Shown here in pieces: positions 12,870 through 24,999 of a stretch of 64,000 bases of DNA (its first letter is position 1; each line of letters begins with the position of its first letter). The translations under genes and the position numbers were made by a program. Origin of the DNA: Acanthochlamys bracteata (taxonomy: Eukaryota > Streptophyta > Magnoliopsida > Pandanales > Velloziaceae); contig CM034140.1 in NCBI GenBank assembly GCA_019914995.1, forward strand, positions 7,176,026 through 7,240,025, in the 5' to 3' direction. Under the pieces are notes generated by a model. That model saw only the letters and a list, made by a program, of their open reading frames with translations. It was not told the DNA's origin and searched no databases.

Positions 12870-15800
12870 TCATTCTTGTGGGATTCTTTGGGAGCTTGAC
12901 TGGTTTTGCCTGTTTTTGAGGATGTCGATGTATGAAAGAAGACGATATCGATCTGAATTTGTAAGGGTGAAAGGTGGGTTGAGAATAAGTGAGGGTGCTT
13001 CCACAAGGATAAAATACAATAAGCCCACAGCTTTGGAATACATGGTTGACGCTCTCTCCATGTTTTCCATCATCTCACCTACCTGTACAACCAGTTAAGA
13101 AAGTCTTATTAGTTCATGTTCTGCAATCCTCAACTTACTAAAATGAACTCAAGGAAAATAATAATCAGATCCAGAAAAGCATGAAGTACATACTGCACCA
13201 TGTCTTCCTAACGATAAGGCAGATTGGAATATAGTCTCCATTGCATCTGGCATTTCCATGGTTTCTGCTGCAAAGCAAGAAAGGAAAAGTTGCTAAACTA
13301 ATTATGATCCATTTCTTGCAGAAAGTTAAATCAAGCTCCAGCTAACTGGTAATAAATTGGCCATACCATCAATACGACCTAAATCTCGTGCGAGTTCCTC
13401 TGCACGGCCAACTTCCACCAGAAACTCTTTTTCAATCTGTTGGAGAGCAACGTCTTTCTTAAAGGTTTCCCTGCTAAGGCCCTCTGTCAAGGTACTTCCT
13501 TCAGTAGCTGACGCAGCTTCTGCATGACAGATATGCATGGCTTGTTTCCAGATAGCAAGGATAACAAGCTGAAGAGAAAATGCTTCTAGTTGCTTGTCCT
13601 TCTCAATCTTAAAAGAGAGATTCCATTTGCAACAGAATGTCAGAGATAAGTTTCGCAAATAAATAGATGTCATCAAGATCATACTGCAAACAATGCTGCC
13701 ACTTTATCCAATAATACAAAGGGAAAAAAGGAAATAGAAACAGAAGACGGAAGCTAGGAACTACAAGGAGCAAATACAAAAGCTAATGATTTACCACACT
13801 ATATTTATTTGTGAATTTCACATATTCAACATGCTGAAAGTGATCAACACTAATAAAAAGGATAGAGAAAGGAGCGGAACAATGGGAAGAAAAACTTCTG
13901 ATGAGCAATAAGTAAAAGAAATTCTCTGTTCAATCATGACATTTGAATAACTTTATCTAACAACTGAACATAGACCAGCTCGCAATGACTACAAGGGAAA
14001 TATTTTTATAGCTGAGTTCAATAAGCATACCTTGTCCTTCACCAACTCGGATATCAAAAGTGCACAATTCTGCAATGATCTGATCCTAGTCACACAGTCT
14101 AGAGATGGCTCCTCAATGAAGTTTCCCACGTCTTTTGATCCTTGCTCAGGTGCAGGATAATTGCGCCTTCCAAAGCTTCCAGTTGTGTGTTTTTTACTGA
14201 TCAGTGTGCCATATATGGGAATTGGTGCACTCATCAGATCAACTTTTGGAGGTGTGCCAATAGATATATCGGATTTCCCTTGTGAATTACTTGTTTTAGA
14301 TGCACTTAGTGACATAGTTGACAGTTCCAGGGGTGGATCAGGCACAATTACATATCCATCAATTACAGAGTCGAATGAGTCTACAATTCCGGCATCTGCC
14401 CAACAATAATAAATCAGGCATGGTTGATAACAAGGAAAGGTAAATAACAATAGAGTGGGAACTTGCTGATACCTCTGGAAGAAAGCTTGCTTGGTTCATG
14501 CAATCTGGCCTCCTTTAAATTACCATCTGTAGGCCTCTTGGTATCAGGTCTTAATTGACTAGGTTCCTTTCTACGTACAGAACTATATCCGGTAGGAACA
14601 TCCGCGGTTTGGGTAGGTCCATAAGTTTGAAACTTATCAGCTCGTTTATCAACAGCGAATCCATACGTGGAAATAAATGAACCTTTATTCGTGGACGTTG
14701 ATGGTTTCATGCTGGATTCATCATCTAAAGGGAAAGGCAGGCATTCTTCTTGAAGATTGTCCCCTGAATTCCTAGGAGAACTGTACTCAACTAGACCTTC
14801 TCTTGTGGAGGAAATCTGGCTGTTCAGGTAAAACAGAAGCTTGTATGATTTGTAACTAATCATGGCTCTCAAAAAATTTGCAAACTGGATTGTGCACACC
14901 TACCTCACATCAGACAACTGTTCTGAAAGAAATGGATGGTTGAAGAATTCTTCAAATGTCAAACGTTCAACTTGCCAAAGGAATAATGTATATCAATATC
15001 AGACTCATCAAAACAAGGCTACAAACTGCATGATGAACAAAATCATAAAAAGCTTGAAGATGATTTCTCATCCAACCTGAGAAGTATTGAATGTTATACT
15101 ACCACACTATGCTGGAGAGTATTTCAAAGAACATGGTAAACATCAATTTGATCTGCAGAACTAACTATACACAGCGCACAGGCATAGCATGGTTTCGACC
15201 ACAGAAAACAAATTTACCACAAGATTAATGAACAAACCTGGATTAAGACGGAGTAGTTTTTGGCACAAGTCAACACAATTACGACTCAAATTGTTGTCGG
15301 GAGGGAACTGCAGCTCACTTGATTTGACTATGTTTTGCAGCAACTGTATGTCAAAAGGAAACATAACTCTGATGTAAATCTACCTCAACTAATGTACGTA
15401 ATTCCACTAAGATCATTGCCTAGACAAAACAACCAAGTCGAACCTGCACTTGATTGCCCCCAGTGAACGGTGTTTTGCCTGTTACAAGTTGGAACAAGAT
15501 AGCACCAACACTCCAGAGATCTGCCTGTTTAGGCAATTAATATAAAAAATAACGCCAGTAATAAAAGTTTCTGTAAACTCAATTGTGTTTGTAGTGAACT
15601 TGCACCTTAGCATCATATTTCTTAAGTTGCATTATTTCTGGAGCCATATATAAAGGGGAACCACATAATGTTTCTGCAAGGCCGCGAGGTTGTAGAGACC
15701 TAAAGAGGAAAAACTCCGAAAGGGTTTAAATTAACAAGGTTTCAGATTTATGACTACACCTTCAAGATAGTCAAAACTTCTAAGAAAATAACATGTAAAA

Positions 15801-18462
15801 GGCCCTCTTAAGCACATCAGCATCACCTCTGTTGACAAAATTATCTCACCTTGCAAAACCAAAATCTGCTATCTTTAACACAGAATGCTCATCCGTTGTT
15901 GATAAGAGCAGGTTCTGTCAAACAAAAAGCACTATCTTTAGATAAATTTTGGGACTGTTATTTCAGAGCCATGAGTATACCATGTCTCGTGCATTTTGTA
16001 TCCCCAACAAAGGTGAGCCAAATGGTAAGTTCAGTATGATGCTACAAAAATGACCTAATACATTAAGTATTACCATTAAAAAAATATAAATGCCAAATTA
16101 GATAAAAGTGGTATGAAAATTTTGGATAAATTGACCCAAAAAAAGGGTATAATTGTTTTCACTTGTAATAATTCTAGTCCCTAGTAAGACTAATAAATCA
16201 TTGAGGTTTGTTTCCTCCTTGGCCTCCTGAGATTTCATTTTTAGGTCATCAAAAGGGTAGTCTCCCATGAGAACATCACTATTCATGAATCAAACCTTAT
16301 ATTCCATATACATAGAGAACACAACTAACCTTTTGAATAGACACACATGTAATGGCGTGAACATATATTATTAACTAAATTGTGATCAGCTACTTTGTGT
16401 ACAAAGCACTCTCTTGACTTAGAAGATCAGATACTACAAAGAATTCCTTTGTACTTAGATCAGATGCTACGTGCATCTAGCCTCATATTTTTCAAGTATA
16501 ATAAGAAATGGACTTTATCAAAAGCACAGACATTTATGAGACTGCAACTCAAAGTTTGGTCGAATTGATAAATGATAACTGAGCCACTTGTGATTTGTAG
16601 TCACTGGAAGGCAAGACTGCCTACTTACTAATCCAACAGCCCAGTCCACATGGAAACCAACAACTGGCACTATCATATACCCTTTTATAACAACCAGCTA
16701 ACCAGGCATATCTCAGTACCATCCACAGGCCAGAAATGGGCCACCTCCCTTCACTGGCGTAACTCATGACGATAACCTTTACCAGGTGACATATTTCAAA
16801 ACATTAATGAAACTTAAGAGTTCATGTTTGACCAAGGTGTATGGGCTAATGTGATAGAGGCCTAATCAGGCTCTCTAGCCATCTTGGTTTCCTCAAGTGT
16901 GACATAGCAACAGCAGATAGTTGCTTCGCATAATAATCAGTCACCATTGCATACAGCTGCAAGTTCAAATCTAATCAAATGCCTGTTGGAATCAGCTTGA
17001 AGCACATTGATCAAGTTATGCACTGGAGAAAGCTAATGATTTCATTTTTAGTTAAACGTGACAAACATCACCAGTTGCTGATTATGCTCCATCCATATAA
17101 AAGCGACATGGGCCCAACCTTCCAGACCCACAAAACAAAAAAGAGGAAAAGAAGACGTGGACTGACAAAATATGCAGCTAAATTGAATATCTGCAAATAG
17201 CTTATGGAATTGATAGAAGAGGCAAACCTGTGGCTTCAAGTCCCTATGGATAAGATTGTGTTCACGAAGAACCTGAAGACCAGTAGCTGCAAAACAGAAA
17301 CATCTTGCAATGAGTAAAACAGATGCAACTAAACAGTAAACCGAATCTTTAAAAAAGATGTCAAACAAATTTTGGAGAAGTTTTAAAATGTAGCCAGCTG
17401 AACCTAGCTGTTGCATGAAATGCTTTGCAGTTGCTTCAGGAACCCTTCCATGCCGCTGTAGATACATGGATAAATCACCACCTTTGCAGTATTCAAGTAC
17501 AATATAAATCCTCCTATTAGCCTGAGAAAACGAAAACGAGCACATATAAACAATCACGATAGTTTAATGAAGGCACAATTTAACCTCCGAAAGCACAATC
17601 AGAGTCTTACTGTCACTATCAAAGTATAATGATAAAGATTGGTCAATAAAAAGTGTAACCATATTGACTCTTCAAAGTTATTTTCTTGTTTTAGTCATAT
17701 CCTTGAATTCATTAAACTACTTACTCCATGCTTTATCACCAGTATGAGCTGCATAACCATGCATGAGGCATCTTGAAACTACAATTACATTGTAAACATC
17801 CATTGCATGCATTCCATCACATGGATACTTCAGGCTAATTGGAAGATGAGAAGCACTTCTCTATGCAGAATATTGGAGGTACAAACCACCAGTAATTGAA
17901 GGAATTGTTCTACTGAAAATGTCTAAATTATGACAAAATATTCGGGTAAAAAGTCACTATATATACAAACTACAGAAGTTTCAAAGTAGAGTAATGTTGC
18001 TTTCAAAGTAGAGTAAAATGTTGCCTTTTGGGGATAGCATAACCAAGAGAGATTCAAGAAGAAAATTGAACTAATAAACTTCAACCTAAAGAGCTTTGCA
18101 CTACCTCGAGTCAATAGTAAACTTAAAAGAATCAACGCACATAGCACAATATGAATGTCCTAAAACTTTTCTATAAATAAAAAAATGTTGTCTTTAGGGG
18201 ATTCAAGAAGGACCTCGATTATATCGTGCAGCGCGATAATGTTTGGATGATTGATTCGCTCAAGAATTTTGATTTCTGAGAGCAAGCTTTCCTGAAGCTT
18301 CTTGCTAAGGCTGTCCATGGACATCTCCTTCACTGCTACTTCCATTCCAGTAACCCTGTGCCTCGCAGACCATACCACCGAAAATGATCCAGAACCAATC
18401 TGCCTCCCTATGATGTAATCACCAACTACCCTTGCTTCTCGATATCCTCTGCCCGCCAACAT
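12870..18462 (-). CDS. ATG1: Autophagy-initiating serine/threonine kinase ATG1
   Basis: Kinase of the ATG1-ATG13 complex that starts autophagosome formation. Thirteen coding exons join in frame: 18462-18214, 17521-17404, 17286-17228, 15914-15850, 15699-15606, 15524-15444, 15343-15238, 14970-14904, 14819-14473, 14395-14031, 13607-13367, 13267-13194, 13082-12870 (692 aa, near plant ATG1b/c length). Kinase landmarks are GSGSFSVV (23-30), Lys45, HRDLKPQN (catalytic Asp138), DFG (159-161) and APE (183-185). A Ser-rich linker follows, with YVIV at 410-413, a good candidate for the ATG8-interacting motif known in ATG1/ULK proteins. The C-terminus ([18 protein letters not shown] onwards) is the MIT-like ATG13-binding region. 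The ATG directly follows a 5' UTR intron acceptor. Intron 3 is 1.3 kb. Confidence 0.95.
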
Positions 18463-18556
18463 CTGCTTCAATAAAAAATACAAATGATTCAACTTTCATA
18501 TTTAATTCGATTTTGATTCTAATTACAATGGACTGATTCAAAGTTCTGAAGCTTAC
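18463..18556 (-). other. 5' UTR intron of ATG1
   Basis: On the minus strand GAGGTGAAG|GTAAGC is a strong donor and TTGAAGCAG|ATG an acceptor placed exactly at the start codon, giving a 94 bp intron. Upstream (18557 to about 18760) is pyrimidine/purine-rich leader with CT microsatellite runs. The use of the intron is inferred from the splice consensus only. Confidence 0.6.
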
Positions 18557-19059
18557 CTTCACCTCTTGATCAATTCAGGTTTCAGAAACAAATTCAAACT
18601 GAGAAACTTGAACTGAATCAACTTAATCTCTTTCTCTGTCTCTCTCTAAATCGATCGATTTCTTCAATGTCACAGATCAGACTAACTTGAAGACTTCAAT
18701 TACTAGCAATATACGAAAAGATTCTTCAATTACTTCTCTCGCTCTCTCTCAATTACTAACAAATCAAAGAAACAACTGCTCGAATTCAGTTCAGATATGA
18801 AGAAAAGAGATTCAATCGATCGCTTGATTCTTGGAGGGAAAAATTTACAAACAAGATCAAAAGAAATTAAAATTGTTGCAAAAGTTCTGGGGTAAAAAAA
18901 TTGAAGAGAAAAAGAAGCACGCACGCACACGCTTGCGTGTTGTGTCCGGGAGTTGTTTCGTCTCTGTCGTACCAGAGGTAGAAGGAATATTTAATTTTAC
19001 TTGGAACTTATCTGCAAAAACAATACAGATCACGTCACGTGATACCCTGGGTAGTTAAA

Positions 19060-20352
19060 GGTTTGTTTATTACAAATTTGCACTTTAGGGCCTTAGGCCA
19101 AAGATTTAAACAATCGTATAATTAAGCTTCCTGAAAGTGAACGAGGATTAATAAATCAATCAATGAACCATTATTTTTCCTGCACAACTGAAGTCAAGAA
19201 AATATTTATAAAAAGAAAATTTTAAAAATAAATATTTTTTTAGTTTTAAAATAAAATTTTATTATTTCAAAAATATAATAAAATAAATAATAATAAAATT
19301 TATGATAAATAATTTTTTAATTTTTTAAATAATCTTTATAAATGCATAAAAATATTATTAAAAAAATTTAAAAATTTTTTTTAAATTAGAAAAAGCTTAG
19401 CTGATAAAACCTTTATAAGTTGGTTAAACATAGAAGCAGGTAGAACTCGAAGCTGAGTTTGCGTTCTATTACAAGTTATACAAATTACAAAATAGTAGGG
19501 CTAGCTAATGATTATTTTACAAGGACAATTTGAATGAAATAAAGTGCAGTCAATCATAAAAAACCAAAAGAGTTTGACCCGCTGGGTTTAGATTTGAGTG
19601 CGTTCGTTTAGCAAAAAAATTATTAAAATATAATTATTATAAATAGTAAATAAAATTAATTTAATTTTTAAAAATAAGTTATAAGTTATTGTCTATTTTT
19701 ATGTTTAATTAAAAATAAGTTAAAATAATATTTTATAAAAATAAGTGAATTATAAAATTTAAAAGAATACACCTTTGTCAAGTAGCGTTGAATCCAATCA
19801 CAAGAGATTTCGTATGATATTCGATAACTTGTAGCCATTAACTGTTTTTGAACTGTTTTTTAATAGCATAACCACATTAATATTAATGCGAGATCAATCA
19901 TGTAACTCCCAATCCGGAATTTTCGGTCTTAGAAAGTTAGAATAGAAAGATAAGAACATCTCATAAGACACAACTTCGCTAGTAACTTCGAACGCCAAGC
20001 AACTTAGAAAGTAAGAAAGCTATACCACCTCTTATATAAGTAAACCGAGCTTCATCTGTTTTTTCCAAATGCTTGGAAGAGTACGTCAGGCCTCACAGCC
20101 ACACGAATAAATCAACCTCATACAAGTTTGATGTAACAGACTAAAATCATTCTGCGTAAAAACAAATCAAACACAAAAACATATAAAGGCCCGTGCTATC
20201 ATGGAGATGAGTTTGCATTGCAGCTCTAGTGAACCATCTCTAAATAAGCTTATAAACTTTCATCTAGACGAACTATGTTACAGAAACTTTACCCTAGGAT
20301 GTAAAACAAGAATCCACAAGAACAGCTAAGCTGGAACTACATGCATTTAGTC
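19060..20352. other. AT-rich intergenic region
   Basis: It includes two blocks of A/T-only sequence (about 19195-19400 and 19610-19770) like the MITE-type filler elsewhere in the window, and the likely DGD2 3' UTR up to 20352. No gene seen. Confidence 0.55.
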
Positions 20353-22722
20353 TCAGGAGTTAACCCCATTTTGAAAAGAATCATGATTCAGACCTAGCTC
20401 CTTGCATTGTTGCTCGTCAGGTTGCAAAGTCTTTGGAATTGCCCCAAAAGCGCATCGAGCAGCCTCAATTCCAGAAACGGCATTGTGCAAATAAGCAGAA
20501 GCGTCTTCCATGTTTCTCCGCAAGTCTTCATAGGAGATTGACATGAAGGATTTAGTTGAAGATGGAAGAACTTTTTCTGAACTGACTTGCTCCAGCTCAG
20601 CAGCACTCACAAACCTCTCTGTAGCAGCTTCCCATGACAGCTCGTGTCTCAGCTCATCTGTCAGTGGAGCAGGCTCTTCTGATACAGCTTTGAGAATCAA
20701 CTCCACAAATTCATGACTGTTATTGTACATGTGGCAGTTAGGAAACCGCTTGAAAAACTCATTAGACGGATGGTTGGCGCAGACAACTATTTTTCCCATT
20801 GCAAGTGCTTCAGCTGTGGTTGTGCAAACCACATCTGTTAAGCTGGGGTTGATAAACACTTTATAGCTGAAGCAAAGGAGAAAAATCGTGAACACACGAG
20901 AAATAGAGGCAAGTTCTATTGTAACTTCTTTGACTAAGTTTAACACGGAGACTACCACAGACTTATTTTGAATGTTGAATTACGATATTTTCTAGAATTT
21001 AACTTACTCGTGGAATGTAGGATCAGTATGATCACGACCTGGGTAAACTTTTACGGCCAACTTCAAGCTTTGAGCAGACTGTCGGACCTGATCGGAATCT
21101 TCTCCAGTACCGTACAGATCTATTTCAAGGCCAGAAAGTTCCTCTTCATGATCCGCAAGCAGTTGAAGGAGTTCTCTGTAGCCTTTACTCCACACCATCT
21201 TCCCGATATAATAAGCACCTATTGTGAATGCATAGTGGTCTTTCTGTTGTTGCGCCTGCTTCATCTTACCAATCTCAAGAAATTTAGGATTCACTCCATG
21301 AACGTTGCAAATAACGGACCGCGGCAGATCTTGTGTTGCAGCTGATAACCTTATAACCTAGCATTTCATATTTAGTTAGCTCCACAGCACATTATCTTGA
21401 GCTCGCTATAATAAACAACTGAAAAAGAGAATAATGTGATTAAGAACAGATACTTGAAACTGATTCTAATTTAACTACGTGAATGTAGGTACTTAGCATA
21501 AGGTAATGTTCAACAGTTCAAGAAGGTAGAATAGTAAGAAAAAGCATCTAGACATTTGTGCATAGACGTAAACCAGTTATTAACAGCAAAAAAGGGAACC
21601 ATGAACTGAGTATTCATAACAACTCCAAACGCAGTTGCCAAATTGTTCCAACTAAATTCTCAGAGATATGCATGCACTGAGACCCAAAAGGACATACTTC
21701 TAGCAAATGCAGGTAATTTCCTGAGCAACTATTTTAAGAGCTAAACTATAAAAGAGAAGAGGACTCCAGGGTTGCAGAAGAGGTAGGCCAGCCAAAAGTT
21801 TCTGTAATGAAAAGAAGAGAGCATTACAATGTAACATTTACCTTGTGGCAATATATATCGATAACCCAACCATTTACATATCTCAAAAGAAAGGCTTGTA
21901 CAAGTCCATTTTTTTCTCTCTTCACATATTCCAAATAATTAGTGTGAACTACACCAATCACTTTCTGAAATTTAGTCTTCCACCTACGACCATGATGGTA
22001 CCAAGTGAGATGCTCGGGTTCCTCAAGTATCGCAACATCTGCCTCTTCATCAGAAATAATTTCTGTGATATCTCCCACTGGTAGGATGCTTCTTTTCTCC
22101 TTAGAAAACTGCAACGGTCAAGAAAACAAAAGAGTCAGCACAACATTAGAACAGCCAATTAGATCAGACTGTTCTTACTGCTACAGGCTCAAACTAAACT
22201 GCTTATTTAAGCTAATTCTCAATATTCAGTCGGTCAATATTCTTATAAAATAGGCTAATAGGTATGCAGGGAAACTTGGTCACCTTCAAAATAAGATAAA
22301 GATATAAATTATCTTTGTCTGTGAGTGGGTGTAGGAATAGAGAGTTATAGACTACTATACTTACTATGGTTAAAGAGAGTATATATGGTAACTAAAATTC
22401 AATTCAAAACCATCAGAAACAATAAAAAACCATGATGAACCTTTCCTGGGTAGAACCTTATGTGGAACTTTGACATAAACCTTGTCCTCTCTTCAATCCA
22501 TCCCCGAACATAAGCTTCTTGCTCTGATGGTAACCCGAAAGTAGTTTTATTTGGATAAACCAACTCTTGATCCTTCAAAGAAATCCATGGAATAACAAGG
22601 AAAACTTCTTTTTCCCCATCTCTTGCCAGATAGGCAGCACGGAATAGTGGGTTCACAGCAGTTCCAGTCAACCATGGAAGGCTCGCAGTGGTGAAAATTG
22701 CAATATGTTGCTTCCTAGCCAT
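20353..22722 (-). CDS. DGD2: UDP-galactose:monogalactosyldiacylglycerol galactosyltransferase (DGDG synthase 2)
   Basis: Makes digalactosyldiacylglycerol in the outer envelope of plastids; by family knowledge DGD2 is important under phosphate limitation. Four exons, 22722-22441, 22108-21842, 21357-21008 and 20866-20353, join in frame to 470 aa (Arabidopsis DGD2 is about the same). The N-terminus HIAIFTTASLPWLTGTAVNP lacks the long extension of DGD1, which points to DGD2. The GT4-type C-terminal half carries YYIGKMVWSKGY and the nucleotide-sugar region VCTTTAEALAMGK. All introns have GT/AG borders and the frame is unbroken. The start is the first ATG after a probable 5' UTR intron acceptor (TCTGTTGCAG near 22772 on the minus strand). 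A GC-rich leader exon probably lies around 23200-23345. Confidence 0.95.
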
Positions 22723-24369
22723 TCCGGAAGAAGCAACTACTCAAGATGATTAAAACTTATGCTAACTGCAACAGAGACAACACACCAGCGAGCAAAATAC
22801 CTGCAGCAGTATGACCGCGAGCATAAAGTTCATTAAATGTTAAATAACCAACTCCTTATGCACACCAAAAAATTCATTTCCGAATGTTGAGTCAGCTTAG
22901 AATATAAACTTCAAGAAAAGTTAGCACAGAAAAATAAACGAATCAGCTGAGATCTTCTTAAATTAAAAACTTCTATCTAAATTCTATTCAACAACAACAC
23001 AAATCAAAATGTACGATAGTGAAAATACCAAACGAAACCATTTATTCAATAACATGTCAGCAATTTCAATTCTATCTCTCTATCAATTCGTACACTATAT
23101 CTTCAATCAAAGTAGATCAGGATGCAATGGAACTAACACAAACTCTAACTTCGATAATTATAGAAAGGAATCCAACAGCTAGCAGAGATTGATTGAAACT
23201 GACAAAAAATGGTCCGGGGCAGAATGAAAAGATTGCAGCGGAGACGGCGGGGTGGCGTTGGCGTATGGAAAATTCCGGCGAAAGTGGTGGTGGTGGTCGT
23301 TGAAGAAAGGAATCGAACAGACCTTTGTTAGAGAGACGGAATATGTTTTTCTTGTGGTATTGATTTGATTAATAAAACTGAAAACCTTTTCTGTTGTTGT
23401 GTGAAGAAGTTTCCATAATAACGGGACCCACTTGTAGTGAAACGAGTTTTGCGATATTGAGGCACGAAATATTTATTTCTGCATCACTTGTTTTTTGTGA
23501 ATATGTACACAAAATAGAGATGGGAACATGGATGAGTGGTATTAGATACGTGACTGTTGTTTCATTTGGATTGTATTCTAATCAGTAGAAAATAAATTTT
23601 ATAAAATTATATTGTATAAAAAAGTGAGTTAGATTAAGATTAGTAAGTTAGAATTAAAATATAATAAATAAATTTTAAAATTCAAAATCTGATAATAAAA
23701 TGCATTTGGTGATTGAAATACGTTAATTAACTTCAAACCTTTTTTGTGTTTTAAAATTTTTTTTAAAATAACATTTTTTTATTTTTAAAATAAATTTTTA
23801 TATTTTTATCTAAAAATAATAATAAATTTTATTACGCAAAAATTTTAATATATTTATAAAATAGTATAAATATAATTGAAAAATTTTTAAGTTTTTTTCA
23901 AAAAATTTTACTAAACGAGCTCTCTAAATATAAGAGCTTGTTTACTTTATTTAAAAGTAATTGCAAAAAATTGATAATAAAAATGAGTTATTAAAACTAA
24001 TTATTAAAAAATAATTTAGTATTTATATTTATTAGAAATGAGTGTAAAAGAATTAAGTTAAAATATAATATTGAATTAAACTTTTAAATAAACTACAAAA
24101 TTTTAATTTTGTAATCAAGTGTAAATATAAAATTCTCTCAACATTAACAAAATTAAGTTTCAAATATAGATAAAAGTGTAAGTAGACTCGCACAATAAAC
24201 GGTCTCCAGTTGGAACCTAGTTTTAGATCTTTTTAAAGCATGTTTAGAGCCCTTTTGGAATTACATTTTTGTAACGAAATTTTTTAGTTTTTAAAAAATA
24301 TATTTTTAAAATATTTTATAAATATTTAAAAATTAATTTAAAGTTTTAAAAAATTAAAAACATTTTACG

Positions 24370-24400
<31 letters not shown>

Positions 24401-24999
24401 TTATTATTTTTAAAAAATAAAAAAATAAAATTCATTTTTAAGAAAAATAAATTATTTTTTATTTTAAAAAATTTTTATTTTAGAAACACTATCAAACACT
24501 TCTTTAATATCTACCAATTTTCATTTTTTTATAAATTTTATGTTCAAAATATTTTATATATTTTAATATTATTCAAAATTTTATTTTATTTTATTTTATC
24601 ACATGTTATGATTAATATTTTATTTTTTAATAAATTTATTTAATTAATCGTAAAATTTATTAAAATACCCAATTATAGTTTGGTTGAATTTCTATTTTTA
24701 AACATTTTGTCAGAAGAAAGTTTCGCTGTAGCAGTGCTCGGTCAAATTTGTCGGAAAAATTGCTTCTATCTCAGTGCTCCGAACGCGGCCGAGCGGTTAA
24801 CAACCCAACCCGGTTGCCATCTTCAAATCCTCCTCTCTTTGCTCAACCTTCAAAAACAACTAGTGTTCTCTTCCTTCAAACCAATTCCTCTCTCTCTCTC
24901 TATCTCTCTCGATTAATCGATCTTACAAGTCACTTCCGAATCTGATATCATTATTTTATTTGTTTTCCAAAATCGATCCATTCATCATTTTGTGAGGTA
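22723..24999. other. Divergent intergenic region between DGD2 and PRA1-A
   Basis: The left part (to about 23345) is the DGD2 leader with a likely 5' UTR intron and a GC-rich, CCGCC/GGTGGT-containing first exon. The centre (23590-24660) is A/T-rich filler with a (TA)n run at about 24379-24401. The right part (24680-24999) is the PRA1 leader with a CT microsatellite near 24890-24910. Confidence 0.5.

Noticed and set aside
16979-17200. Plus-strand 73 aa open frame
   Set aside because: Lies antisense inside ATG1 intron 3 with no recognisable features.
20968-21345. 125 aa plus-strand open frame
   Set aside because: Antisense shadow of DGD2 exon 3, which has strong family similarity on the minus strand.
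24780-24832. tRNA-like boxes (GCGGCCGAGCGGTTAA and CTTCAAATCC)
   Set aside because: Spacing is too short for a tRNA, no acceptor stem can be formed, and no SINE body or target duplication is evident. It lies in the PRA1 leader and is probably chance or a very old remnant.
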